From positions 1,612,001 to 1,676,000 of the forward strand of contig JAETXT010000014.1 in the NCBI GenBank assembly GCA_019188255.1: DNA of 64,000 nucleotides, read 5' to 3'. This DNA comes from Verticillium longisporum (taxonomy: Eukaryota > Ascomycota > Sordariomycetes > Glomerellales > Plectosphaerellaceae). The notes below the pieces were generated by a model, which worked only from the letters and a program-made list of their open reading frames with translations, made no database searches and was not told the origin of the DNA. Positions 1 to 12,584 of this stretch are shown one piece after another. The first letter of the stretch is position 1. The number at the start of each line of letters is the position of its first letter. The translations under genes were made by a program, and so were the position numbers.

Positions 1-3000
1 GAGGCAAGTGCAAGGGCTGTCGGTGCCGTGATCCGGTATCAGCCAGGCTGTTTTGCAGTGTGCCAGCACGTCAGCTCAGCTGAGCTCACTCGCCTACCCG
101 TGTCTCTCTCTCCCGTGGTCGACAATGAGGCCTCAACCAGGCAGCTCGGCCGTCAGAGGGCAGGCGGGACGGGAACATCTCGAACGTCGTTGTTAGACGC
201 TTGGTGAGTGTTGGTGGTGGAGTAATGACTGTTGCAGCGTATTCGCATAGCATTGGTGGAGAAGCTTTTTTTGTGTGCCCTTCGTTCCAGGATGATTAAC
301 CTTGAACGAAACTATCCGAGTCCAGAACTAGGTAGAGACCCCAACCCCGCGCCAACGCAGTGCGATGAGATGAACGACCCCCCCTCGTCAACTACTTACC
401 TTACTTGGTATCATGGAATGCTTGGCAACCAAGGCACCTACGTTCGGTAGTGGACATGGGTGAGCTCGTCAGTGCTCTCCGATGTGGCTGTGAGGCTGGC
501 TGATCGGGGCCAAGTACGGATTGGGACAATCCCCCCTTCCTAGTATCGCCAGGTCTTGGCAGAGCGCCGGAGCCAAGACACCGAGAGTGCGGTAGATGAA
601 GCTTATGAAAGTTGTCGTCGCAAAAAAACTGCTCGAAAAGACAAACTCGCAGGGGTTGCTGTGCTGAGTTCATTATCTTCGTCGGTTGCGATATATTGTG
701 GAGGAGGCGCGGTGAGTCCGTAAGCAACTCCACAACCGCCCACCTCACGCGGCTTCACAGCTCGGCGAGAAGGATGTCCTGTCGTCAGCGCACGCGCTGG
801 GCACATGACTCTGTCACGTCCTTGCTCCAAGGCACCTCGCCTCTCGCGGAATCTACTTTCGGGCGCAGATTGGTGCCTTGCAGGTCTGCGACCAGACCAG
901 CAAGCTGCAGACTTGGTCAACGGCACTGACCAGCCCCTATTCGTCCCATGTCGGAGCGCTCCCACCGAGCTCTCCAATGTTCAGACTAGAAAGGCAAGCA
1001 AGGCATGCTGGGACAGGACTCCCAGATTCCTGGGATTGCTGAGGTCAGCAGAACCGTCTCAACTAGCCTTACCTTGACAAGTCTCCTCCAGTCGCGACCA
1101 CCTAACAACCTTACCTTCACTAGCTTAGGGTACCTTGAGTAAAATGTCGGTCAGGCAAAGTGATGCAACGTATGCAGCCTCACATGAAGTTTGGTGCATC
1201 TCCATGGTCGCGCGCTTTCGCAGGCGTTGTGCTCGGACGGTACAGCTAGTCATCCGCCATCGTAGGACTCGCGCTGTCGACCCTGTCATCCATTGTCAGG
1301 ACCCTGACCGGTCGGCGTCGAAGGCGAAGTGTGAGGTGAGACATGCTTGTCACTTGACGGTCTCGTGTGAAGTAGAGTAAGCTTCTCTTGGCGACCGGTC
1401 AAACGGGCTGTCAACGCCACACATGGTGGGGAGCAGCACGGTTTGGAAGAACTGCTGGAATCTTTAGCGCCAGCTCGTGCTTGTGCTGACAGTCATGCTC
1501 TGTTTTCCACCCTTTCGCTTCTTCCCTGACATGCACATGCGACCACTGCAGATGCGGCGGGCGACAAGGGTCGCCAGTGGTCAGCACAAACACCGGGACA
1601 CATTCCCGGCCTCGGCACCCCACTGCGGCTGGATCGGCCGGGCTGGCCCGAATCTTCACATCTTCACAGACCTGTCGAATGGAAGGCCGGGCGTGGCAGT
1701 CATGGGAATCGAGGAGGATTCGGAGGCGCCATATTCTGCACGACTGTCCCGCGCCACTCGCGCCGTCGCCGTCATCAGCTCACGCCTAAGCTCCCTGCCG
1801 CAGCAGATGTGTAACTGCCTTCCGCTTTGGGACCCCAGCACGATGTCATGGGTCGTCGGGCGTGAGAGTGGCTTCGAAAAAAAAAGTATCAGCCAAGGCA
1901 GAGCAGCAGGCCATTGGTGCGGCGGCATCTCTTGGACTTTACCGCGTCCGGCCCGCTCCCCTGGCGGCTACCTTCGTCCTTCTGTGTCTGGCAAGGCTGT
2001 CTTTGGTCAAAGCGGATGCTGCCATCTACGCCGCTGGATGCCTATGCGGACTTGTCGCCGCACGGGTGCATATGAGAGGCGACTATGGCCGCCGACAACG
2101 CGGCACAATGCTGAATGATGCATCACAGGGGTGCCTTGTTTGGTCACGGCCAAGACAACCCGGGGTCGATTCAGGCGGACGCTGGTTGGGAGCAAGGCCT
2201 TTGCCGTGCATTTCTCGTTCGCATCTCGCGTCTGGCGCATTGCTGCATCACGAGCATCTGCGCTCGCGCCTCGATTGTGTTGTGACTTGACCGCAGGCTT
2301 CACGAAGGATTCATCACAACGCCAATATCAGGCGTCCGCATGATGAGCCATCTTGGCAAGTGTTCTGGATTCCTTGGAAGGAGGAACCGCCCGGTCATAC
2401 TGAAATCTGACCTCCCTCTTTCGGTTCAAAGTTGCCATCAACCCCCGGGTCTGTCGGAGGCTGTTGGTCTTGGCAGCGTTTTTATTCAATGTGTTGTAGC
2501 AGTCGCTGACTCCGCTGTTTACGTCAGGGTATCGATGTGTGCGCAATAGGCTTCTGGTTATGCTTACTGGCTATGACCAAAGGCAATCCTTCCTTTCTTT
2601 CGAGTAGCCAGGTAGGTGGAAGTCATGTGGAGGGTATGGTCACATCACCGTCAGCTCTCGAACGCGGCATGTAGACGTCAGGGTCGTTATACTCTGCTAC
2701 CCACAATAGGGAAGATAGAAGCCTGAGAGGATTATCAGCTGGTCAGCTGTAAGGTGTCAAGATTCTTTCCCAGGCGGTCGGATTGTGTCTTGTGCCACTC
2801 ACTTGGTCGCTGGAGTAGATCCCTGATCCTCAAAGCCTGATGATTGAATTTATCAACCAATTACATTCGTCTTCATGGTTGAATGATACTGCCCATGTCG
2901 AATTTTGTTGTATGACGCCTGCTTTCCTCATAGGTTTCGGCGAGCAGCAGCTTCTGACTGTTATTGAGCATGATGACCACCTGGGTCGTCAATGTTGAAC

Positions 3001-6000
3001 GCGGTCGAGGCTCAGTTGATGGGTTACACAAAGGCTTGAGTCAGCTCACAAAGTTGTCCTCATGGATCACATGCTTCCCTCCAGGGTTGTTGTACCGTCT
3101 CAATAGATGGAGGTATCAGGTAGCATAGCCAGGCTATGTCCGATACTCATCATGACGTGTGCCGGACGTGGCTCGAAGGTGTACGTTGCACAGAGATATC
3201 TGAGAGCTCGGATGACGCGTCGGAGTCGAGTCCGACCTCGTCGAGGTGCCATGCTGGACAACGTCGAGGACGATTCCCTGCCTGTCTTATGTTTGTCGAC
3301 GAGTCGGGTGTTGAATATGCACTGAAGCTCCGGAGATATCGTGCGGTCACAATCTGACCTCTCACGGACCCGACATAGTAGAATCCACAGCATGGCTTGT
3401 GCGGGGCCGTGACACGGTGATACTGTGTACCAGCTCACCCGTGCGTAAACTTGGTCGGCGCCACGTCTATGTACCAGAACAAATGCCTCCGGGGCACGTT
3501 TGAATCATCGGATTCTGTGGCATCAAAATGTCCTTCTCTAAGCCATGCTGCCGATGCTACTTTTGGGGAATCGCTAACTTCGCTTCATCTCGGTTTCGTT
3601 GAGAGAGAATTTCCGCTAGATCATGCATTGATGTAGAGAAGGGAGCTCAAAGCTCATGATGTTCATCAAGAGGCATGTGCCTTCTGAAGACCAAGTGCCC
3701 GCCTCGTCATTTTCACGAGGTGAAAGAGCGCAGAGCATGGCTCTCAAGTTGCTACTGTGTGTGGAATAACAATTCCCTGGAAAATGAACATTTGGCCTGC
3801 AGAGCGTCGACCTAGGACAGGTCATTGTAAAAGAGTTCAACGGATATTTTTCTTGACCACCGCCAGGATCTGACCGGGAGGGGAGCAGGCTGTGACCAAC
3901 AGTTGCTTAAGCTTCAGCAAATCTAATTCAGTTGTGGCGGGGCGAGCGTAGCCTGGCCAATTTGAGTGGTAGAGACGCTATGGATGGCTCGTGAATCGTG
4001 AGGAGCGCGATTCTGAGTTCAGGAACGCGTACGAACACTGGAGGAAGGAGGTTGCATGTGAGATCCATGTCTCCGACTTTCCCGATTTCAGCACGTCACC
4101 CAGTACTAGGCCACCTGCTAGAGCTGATGTTTCATCCGACCCCCTGGCAGGTTGCGATCTGGCTGCTGTGGCGAGATGAGGAGGCTAGACAGTGCCTCCC
4201 TTCACTGCTTGAAGGCCCAATACAGGTCGCGCTCTGCCCCCACAACCAGTCCTGGATGCAAAAACAAGCAATAGGTTCCACGTCTCTGAACGATACGCTC
4301 GAGAAAAAGGGCCTCTCTCCGTTAGGATACTGACCCTTGAGTCGATTTCTCATGATAGAAATGTCTTCTTTTCTGTTGTAAAAGTTTACGAGCCGATTCA
4401 TCATGGTGGCCCTTGCTGCGGGCCTAGAAGTGCCGGAATGAAGCCTCCTTGCATACGCGTCTTCACTAGAATTCCATGCAATGGCGCCCGAACCGGGTAA
4501 GGTGGCAAGAGGTCAGGCCATGCATGCACACGCACGCACACCGGAGTTTGGGTGCGCACAACGACAGGCCGTCAAAAGATGGTTCGGTCGACGAAGAATA
4601 TCTTCAGAGTGTCCGACATGAGTCTGGCACAACCCTGCCTGCCCTTGGAAGTTGTCTGGCAATGCGCACGACAAGGTCAAGAGACTTGACGGGCTCGTTC
4701 GCCTGGCGGTTCGCCTGGCGACGGCAAGGTTTGTTTGCGACCATGCCAACATGGAAACTTGTCCGTCGAGCGTGGACTTCAGAGAGACGAGATTCAGGGC
4801 GAGAGGCCTAAATATAGGAAAAGCCCACGGACTCATGCTCCCTGGCCATATAAGAGCTCGAGGCCTATAATGTCTGCTCCCAGTTGATGACACGTGTCTC
4901 GAGTTTTTATTGAGCCGTCTCTAGTGGTTACATCCATTTGGTGCTCGAATCTGTGCGTTTAATAGGCGCTGCCCTGGAGGTGCCCGAAACCGTGCTCATA
5001 TACCTCGATAGCTGCCACTGGTAGGAAAGTCTAGAGGAGCTACATGTACGCACATGCACAGTGTGGTGACGTGACATGAGAGCTCAGTAGAGCGAGCCGA
5101 TGCAATACGAGGTTCCGTCGCCCTGCCGCTTGCAGAAGGCAGATTTCGGATGCTGTCGGCCTCCGTCGTTACAAAGGAAAGGGGAAGGAACATGCTGATC
5201 GAACGGAACGTTTGAGAGCCTGCCACCGTCATAAACTCGCCCCTCTGGCTATACGAAGAAGCGCCGTTGCAAAATGACGATCAGTACTCGCAAAGGCAAG
5301 AGCCGTCCGACAGAATATGGATTGCGAGGCTTGCAGTGCATGTGTTGGTTTTCAGATTTCCACAGGGGGACGACGATTCGAGAGAGAGGAAATCGGGAAG
5401 CCTCAAGCTCCCTCGACAACAGCAGTCACAATTGCTGCTGATGCAGAAAGCTTCTCGCATGGCAGGGAGGCAGACGCAAAGGGCTTACCATGTATACCTC
5501 ATCTTACCAGATCACCTATTGATTGGTGATGGTTCTCCTGCATTCGACAGCAGGGAGAAAATGCGGACAGACAGCGTCTCAGTGATCTCTCGGGTTCGTG
5601 TGGAAAGTCCGGTCCGTCAAGTTGCCGTACTTCTACATACGCAGTAGCGTGGGGAACGGGTCCCTTTGATCAGGATCTCGACAAGGTACCAGTACCCTTG
5701 GTGGAGACGCGGCGTGCGTTGGGTGTCGGGGATCTCTTGGCCGTGGGCTTTGTACATGTATGGTTTCCCAGTGTTTCCCCTGATGTTCCTCTGCGTCGAT
5801 TCATCTGATGGCCAAGTGCTCGTTAGTCCCACCACAGCCAGCCCCTGTCGCGTCCTATCGGGTTAAGGAGGCCAGATCAGAGACAAAGGACAGCCGCGCG
5901 CTGGTGCCGCCGAGCATGTCGACGAAGGTTCTTGACAATGATCATTCGCAAGCTTCATCTCTTGTGTGTGAAGAACGGAGGCGCGGGAGATCGAAATCGT

Positions 6001-6380
6001 CGCCGAGTTTGATGATGTAGGGCCAGGTCGGGGAATTCTTTTGATGACCAAGTCATGCTCGTGTTAAGGATTGATGAGACGCTGATGGACAGGCAGTACC
6101 TGGTTCACCTGGATTGCAGCAATGAGCAAGAGCCTTGCACTGGAACCCCATCTCCCATCCCGACAGGCCCTGGTCTAGCGCCATTCCGATCAATGCCAAC
6201 TCGAGGGGCTCATGTCCAATGGGAACGCGAGCTTCGCTGGCTGCAGCTTCAACGCGGTCGCTCTTGCATCGTGCAGTCAGCATGGAAGGCAAGACAAGGG
6301 GGAGAGCGGAGAGAAGACACAGAGAGAGGGAGGAGGAGGGGGGGTGCATTATGCATATGTACTGGGCAGGGTGCACTTGA

Positions 6381-6404
6381 GGTAAGGTACCTAGGTAGGT
6401 ACCT
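6381..6404. repeat. Double AGGTACCT palindrome
   Basis: Two copies of the 8-bp palindrome AGGTACCT (6385-6392 and 6397-6404) are joined by AGGT-type repeats. The same core recurs at 11715, 12042, 23004, 34812, 60424 and 60761, all between genes. Function is unknown; it may be a slippage-prone GGTA repeat or a dispersed short element. Confidence 0.6.
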
Positions 6405-7204
6405 GTCCATGTACGTGCAGCAAAGGTGGTCCACTCCATACAGTATGAGCGTCCTACATGTCTGAAATGCGATAGGTAAATTTCCCTTTGAGGAGACTGT
6501 GAGAACGGAGGCAAAGAAAAAGGCGATAGATTCGGATGACCAACGGAGCCTGTGCTATGGCAGTTTCGTTCGGCAACAACAGCCCGGCCTCTCAAGGGCA
6601 GAAGCCGCGACCGACCGGCCGGATGATTGCGAGCAGGCGTCTCGCAGCCGATCATCAGGTACAGTGTACAAGTTCAGCGAAATAAATAAAAGGGGCACTT
6701 GCGCAAGCGGTTCACCATTTTCGTCGACACTAGATCGCTAGCACCATCTCGTCAATCGATAGCTTTTCGACACAGGCACAGGCCGAAATAGTGTACGGTG
6801 CTCCACTGATGACCGTGTCGCGTCTGTAAACACCAGCCGGGTGCGCGCCCTGTGCGAGAGCCCCCAAAGGAGCGAGGCGAGCATGTTAGGCTTCCTACCT
6901 ACCACCCGTGCCGTCCTAGGCAAGTTCCAAGCCAGCAAGCCAGGCACCACTGTGGCCGGCGGGCGGATAGCAGGAAGCCTGCTCTCGCACTACATAATGT
7001 CTCACACATGGTGTCAGGGGCGGGCCACTGGGAAGTCGCACAGTGTCGCTGCAAGTGGGCCCCCTGAGCTCCGTAGTGGCGTAGCAAGGTAGCGTCCCTG
7101 CCTGTGATGCAGATTCGCTTGGTCGGCCAGAGGAGCCAGACAGACAGAGACGACACACCCAGGCGGGCGGAGGACCACCAAAGAGCAAGGACGATACGGA
7201 AACC

Positions 7205-8356
7205 TTCACAATCTTACCATCTCGACCCCGACTTCCGTACTCCTTTCCCCCTTCTCCCCTTTGCGTTTTCGTCCATCATCATCGTTGTCAACAACGAAGA
7301 GGGATCGTGATTGTTCCTTCGCTCTCCCCCTCCCAGCCTCGTCTCATTCTTTCTTTCGTTCCCCATACTCCTTTCCCCCCCCCCCCCGGCGCCCCCCCTC
7401 CCCCTTCAAACCTGCCACTTTTCCGCCCGACAGGCCTGAATCCGCTCACGGTTCTGTCCCTTCTCTACGAATTGCTTCGCCCACAGCATTTGCCCTCTCA
7501 CGAACCCGAGCGTACCCTGCCAGAAACGTCCTGGTCTCTTGTCGTCCATTCTATTTCTTTTCGATCGCATCTTTTATCGGCTCTACAGCGTACTGCACCA
7601 TTGCCATCCATCCTCCCTTTCCGTCTTCTCCGTGACGACGTAGAACATCGACGTCTGCCCACACCACCCATCTCTTCCGACAGTTGCGAGGCTCCTCCAC
7701 CAAGGCTTTGTCCTTGTCTATATCAGGCCTGTCAAGATTTTGAGAGATCCTGTCCCTCATTCTGCTTGGGTATCCAAACAGACAAAGCGTTCTGGCCCTC
7801 CCATGTGCTTGAATCACTTGAGAGCTCCTGAATCAGTTTGGCCATCGAGGGATCATCTCGCCACCAGTCGGGTGTCAGACCTACAAAACTCGTCGACGGT
7901 GACGGTGCGATTGCTCGTAACAGTCCAAATCGATACCACATAACCACTCGTTATTACATACTCCTCCTACCCCCTTTCGGCCGCAGGCGACCTTCGATTC
8001 ATTAGACGTTACTCGCCTTTCACTGTTCAAGCAGAGAAGTAACCGCAACCGCGACAGGTTCGATTCAGGCCTCGTTGTTTCTTTTTCCCAAGGTTAGCAG
8101 CCCCCGCCTTCCAGTACCCCAGATTTCCTAAACGCGAGAATTCCGTGCTACTCTGCTTTCCTTCTTGAACTTCGGCTGACCTGTTGCGCACCACAGATTG
8201 CCCTCTATCTCGCTGTCTAACTCACATTGAACGGTACTCGCAGCGTTACGATCCGCAACCCCGTTCCTTGTGAGCCCAGTCGGACAGGTCCACATTCGCC
8301 TCTCGACGGCTAAGAAAGGAATTCTTGTTGTGACCTGTTGTAAACTTGTCAGGAAT
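7205..8356 (+). promoter_or_regulatory. Pyrimidine-rich promoter/leader of the Bni4-like gene
   Basis: The sequence changes to long C/T-rich tracts on the plus strand from about 7205 to 7690 and remains CT-skewed towards the start codon at 8357. Such tracts commonly lie just upstream of transcription starts in filamentous ascomycetes. No start site can be assigned from sequence alone. Confidence 0.4.
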
Positions 8357-10933
8357 ATGGCTGCCTTGGTCCAGACCTACCCCCAACAGACTAGCACCGT
8401 TACCGTTCTCCAGGCTAGGCCGACAGCCAACAATATGCTTCCCTCTCAAGCTCATGCTAACCAGCAATACATGGCTGGCCAGCAAGCTCAGAGAAACTTC
8501 TCAGGCGGTATGGCCGGTTCCTCTGCCTATCGGGGCAGCGTTGGGCCAATCCAACCCTATGTATTCACAAGTGCTCCCAACCAGAACACGAACGTCCCGT
8601 ATCAGCAATACGGTGGCTACCGAACGGCATCCTCTCCTGCTGTGCCCACGACACAGAGCATGACCTACGCGCACGATCCCAGGTCCAGATACGCAGCCAA
8701 CGGCCCCGTTGCATCGTACAATGACTCCATGGGTGCCGGCAAGAGTGGCTCGAGGGATGACTCGTCTATCCCCCAACCCCGAACCGTTCAGCCTGCCCCG
8801 CGGCCGCAATCGGCATACCTGACAGGCGCGCCCATGCAAATGACGTTTGCCCAAGCCGCCGCAATGCGGCCAGCCCCTGATAGATACAGGCGCCCAAGTA
8901 TCCAGCAGCAACAGCAGGTCCGACAGCACAGCGCCGGTCCCTCGGGCTCTGGCATGGCCGCGGTCGGTCACCACTACAGCCCTCATGGCACAACCGATAG
9001 GACGAACGCTCCCGTCGTCGGCTCCCGTCGCCCTGCAGCCCACAATCGACCCAGTAGTTATTACAACCCTGCTGACGATCTGCAATTGAATCGCCAGGCC
9101 GCTGAGGATGCCAAGCGTCCCAGGCGACGCAGCGTCCACACGCTCGATTCTGCCGACCAGCCTAAGTCTCTAGCCCCACAAGAGGTGACGCCAACCCAAG
9201 AGCGCGTCCCAACACCCAAGAATGGCAAAAATGGGGAACAGAAATCCCTCCGCCTTGTGCCTGGTGAAGCCAGCACCCACATTCGCAATGGAAGCTCTGA
9301 AAGCCTCGTTTCCAGCCGGAGCAGTCACTCTCGACCAACATCAGTAAGTACAGATATGCCCAGTTTCCAATGTTGCCTCCCTCGGCCGATTGCCCAATCA
9401 CGTAATCCACCCGGCTGCAGGTAACCCTGCAATCAGCCTGCTAACAAGGATGTTTCCTCCAGTCCACCAACCGCAACGTACCAGCCCCCACTGGCAACCC
9501 CTCCTCCTTGTCCATCACTTCGAATCCTGATGAAGGGTCAGTGAAGCAAGACCACCCCAAACTTGTCAACATCCCTCCCCGAAACTCATCGTCAGATGCT
9601 TTCAAACGTACTCTCAACCCGTCCCCCTCTCCAGACCGGTGACCATGGGCGACACGGCTGCGCAGAAAACGGCTTCCTCTTTAGGCGAAACTCCGCAGCA
9701 ATCGGCGACCAACATGAGCAGCCCAGCTGCCCAGCACCTGGCGGCTATCAATCAGAAGGGTGCCAGGTCGAAGAGCAAGACGTCGAGGCTGCGACGAGCC
9801 TTCTCTTTGGCAGCGCCGCCGATTTCAAGAAGGCTGCCGAGCCCAGCGGCGAAGCGACCGCTGATGCTGCCGCCACAGACAAGAATGAGCCGTCCCGTCT
9901 GCACAAGGAGCCTAATGCGGACGAGCTCTACGACGCGGAGCAAGCTGCGATCGCGAAGAAGCAGGAGGAGGGCGGTCTCGGCAACAGTATCTATGGTGGA
10001 AGATTCTTTACCGGTTCTACGGACAACCTGTCCGTCTCTTCGACGGCGTCGTCGGCTTCCATCATGATCCGGAAGATGGGCCGCGGGATGAAGAAGAGCA
10101 CTCGCTCGCTGGTCGGACTATTTAGGCCCAAGTCCGTCGTCGGAGTGCCTGCCGCGGACGGGCCCTTGATGCCCGAGGGCAGCCAGGCGGCCGTGTCGAT
10201 GATCACTGTTGAGGCTGAGCGAGTCAATGTCAACCCTGACCCCAAGGCCCAGAACGGCGGCGGCACTGGCTTCCCGCACCTGGAGCGTAACTCGATGGAC
10301 CTCTCCAACGCACCCAGCATGGTCTCTGAACGAGAGCGGCTGGGAAGTTCCGGCACAGACAACTCTGGCAATCGCAAGAGCATTGTTGGAGGAGATCGTG
10401 AACGCGCCGAGGTCTTGGCTGCCGTCCGCAAGGGCATTCTCAAACATAATGCTGGCGCCGCTAGCCCAGCACGCGAGAAGGGCGCGCCTTTCGAGCTTCC
10501 TGCCATCCCGACCGTATCGGATTCGCCCATATCGAGCGCCCCCAGCACGCCCAACGATGAGACGCCTGGCCACAAGCGCACAGGGTCCGTTGCCATTGGC
10601 AGCGAAGATTATTTTGTCTCGGCACTGAGGCTTCGTCAGGATACAAAGAGTGCACCGACGACTCCTCAGGGGTCTGCTAGGCGAAATGCCACTTTTTCGC
10701 CCAGACTTATCTTCCACGACACGTGGCCGAGCGGCGAGTACGATCGCAGGGGTGACATTGCCACTTGCAACCGCCTCACGCCCATGCTGGCGCAGCAAAT
10801 CAAGGAGGAGCTCAACTCGTTCAAAATGGTGAGTTGACTGTAAGACCCATGCTGGTTTGGCAGACGGAGTACTAATACGACGTAGGAAATGGAGGTCCAC
10901 GAGAACTCGAAGATTTATACACACTTCTTCTAA
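8357..10933 (+). CDS. Bni4-like polarity/septum adaptor, two frameshifts
   Basis: Exons are 8357-9343, 9463-10828 and 10886-10933. Both introns have good signals: GTAAGT with GCTAAC, and GTGAGT with TACTAAT. The protein is mostly low-complexity Ser/Pro/Gln/Asn sequence, as in a disordered scaffold. The conserved part is the C-terminus: an RLIFHDTW segment, EYDRRGDIATCNRLTP, AQQIKEELNSFKM and, after the last intron, EMEVHENSKIYTHFF. I recognise this as the tail of fungal Bni4-type proteins, which in yeast bind protein phosphatase 1 (Glc7) and place chitin synthesis at the neck. As given, the frame breaks twice, at the C run 9623-9627 and the T run 9806-9808. One extra base at each restores a continuous 800-residue product that reads LSRPVTMGD and RRAFSFGSAADF across the joins. 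The exon 1 start is the first ATG in an open frame. Family assignment is from memory of the tail motif. Confidence 0.65.
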
Positions 10934-11700
10934 CGACGGCTACGCCTCTTGAACAGCACGATGAAGAAATCTTGTCAGCATTCTGCTTCTTGATGAGGGG
11001 CTCTGGACCTGATTCATGTATTCGCACCTCATTTTCATTCCGTCCAAGGCGTTCGGGGTAAGCATAGTACGGTGTCAGGGCGTTTTTCCTTATCAAATTC
11101 ATCTTCCTCTTTCTGAGATTCGCTCTTTCTGCTCGACCAGCCGTATGGTCTCCTTCCAAGGGGAGTTCTGGATCAAAGATGTCGTTTGGCCAGTAATGTC
11201 AGAAGAGCGGCCGACAGTATCAAACATGTGGCGCCGGCTAGAGCACGCAAGACGAGGGCCAGAAGACGGCCTGTCTGAAGCTGGACAGACTCACGAGACG
11301 AGAGTCCGTGGCGGTCAGCACAGCATCCACACATTGTCTCAGGTTGACTCGGGCAAGCAAGGCCTTGATGCGGCGCCTACCTGAAAAGGTTGGCTGAGGC
11401 CAGGCCCGAGGCTCCCTCGCGCGGGTTTTCGCGATGGGTCATCGAAAAAAAGACGGCAGGCTAGACATGGCAACAGTAGCTGGCAGGGGAGGATCAGGTT
11501 CGGTCTCGAGTCTTACTTTCACTTATTTCGCGTTTGAGACCCATCTAGTGCAATGGAAGAAAAAAACAAGAAAACAAAAGAGCGTGTGGTTCTCTCATCA
11601 ACAAGCTGTATTCATTTAATCGAAGCTTGCCATGATGCGGTGAAGTGGTGTGGTAGTACGGTGAACCTACCAAGGCAGAGGTAGTAAGTAGTGAGTGAGT

Positions 11701-11730
11701 GGTACCTTACCTGAAGGTACCTAGCTAGGC
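11701..11730. repeat. GGTACCT-type intergenic repeat
   Basis: A GGTACCT followed by AGGTACCT (11715-11722) and CTAGCTAGG makes an imperfect palindromic patch of the kind seen at 6381, 12031, 22988, 34801 and 60421. Confidence 0.5.
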
Positions 11731-12030
11731 AAGCCGAGCGAGCCATAGGTGGTGTGCGAGTGAGACGGATGTGCTGCTGGACGATTGCATGATGCGGATG
11801 TGGACGAACCATGTCGTCAAGTTGGCCGGGTTGGCGATGGGATGGCTGGCTGACTGTGTGCAGCCGATGAGCGCGTTCCCGTGTTCCAAGCAGAGGTGAT
11901 GGTGGTGGGGAGGCATCGGATCTCGAGGCCTCTCTGGTGTGGTCTGCTGCCATGCCGTTGGTACTAGCGCAAGACTGCGATGCATGCGTGCCGGTCCACG
12001 GTCTCTGGATACGAAGAGAACTGTGGCTTG

Positions 12031-12056
12031 TTGCCTAGGGTAGGTACCTAAGGGTA
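12031..12056. repeat. CCTAGGGTAGGTACCT intergenic repeat
   Basis: This patch contains AGGTACCT at 12042-12049 preceded by CCTAGGGT, another member of the recurring intergenic motif group. Confidence 0.5.
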
Positions 12057-12584
12057 GATTGGATCAGATCAGACACCGTAGAACAGCATGCGCTTTCGCG
12101 GCCATGGAGGTACCGGTACATTGCTTTCTTTATTTTTTTGTGCACGATGAGCTGCAGCACAAGGCTGCTTTAGGGTGGATGACCCCCAATGAACCCCCAC
12201 ATGCCGATCATCCCTCGCTGCTGCGCGGCTACTGGCGGCAAGCGCACGATTCCTCAGCCTCGTCTCCCCGCAATCGGAACTAGGGGGGTTCATGATTGAC
12301 GCAGGGCAGCCTGTGTGAAGGTGCCGTCCTTCTTTTTTTCCTCTGCTCTGCGAAACAGTCGAACTTTGCCTTTGCGTGTTGCGTGAAGCAGCTGGCCGGC
12401 ACGACATCTCGGTTCTACACCATTTCTAAAGGCGGACTTGATTCTCTCATCCCGAAGCCGACGTTTCGACTATTCACTAGCATATCGACAGTTCTTCACC
12501 GTGGCGAGACTTTGGTGGCTGTCGAGCCCTTCGAGCGCGCGGCTGGTCCGATCCTTTGCTTCGCTGTCTGCGCCCAAAACTCCC

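Larger units (their letters stand above)
1..8356. other. Gene-poor region upstream of the Bni4-like gene
   Basis: I see no supportable gene in these 8.3 kb. Open frames are short, lack recognisable domains, and show no consistent codon bias or intron-linked continuation. Positions 6381-6404 carry two copies of the AGGTACCT motif that recurs between genes in this window. From about 7200 the sequence becomes strongly pyrimidine-rich, including a run of 13 C at 7375-7387, which fits a promoter or leader for the gene starting at 8357. An unannotated non-coding transcript or decayed mobile DNA cannot be excluded by eye. Confidence 0.6.
10934..12584. other. Intergenic region between the Bni4-like gene and DUS1
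   Basis: No gene is supported here. The stretch has A-rich runs near 11558-11580, which could belong to the 3' end of the upstream transcript. It carries the recurring AGGTACCT motif at 11715-11722 and 12042-12049. From 12387 the frame is open into DUS1 without any ATG; see the DUS1 entry. Confidence 0.55.

Noticed and set aside
1477..2118. 213-codon frame in the left gene-free region
   Set aside because: No domain, Arg/Pro-rich shadow composition, and overlapping frames of similar length on both strands.
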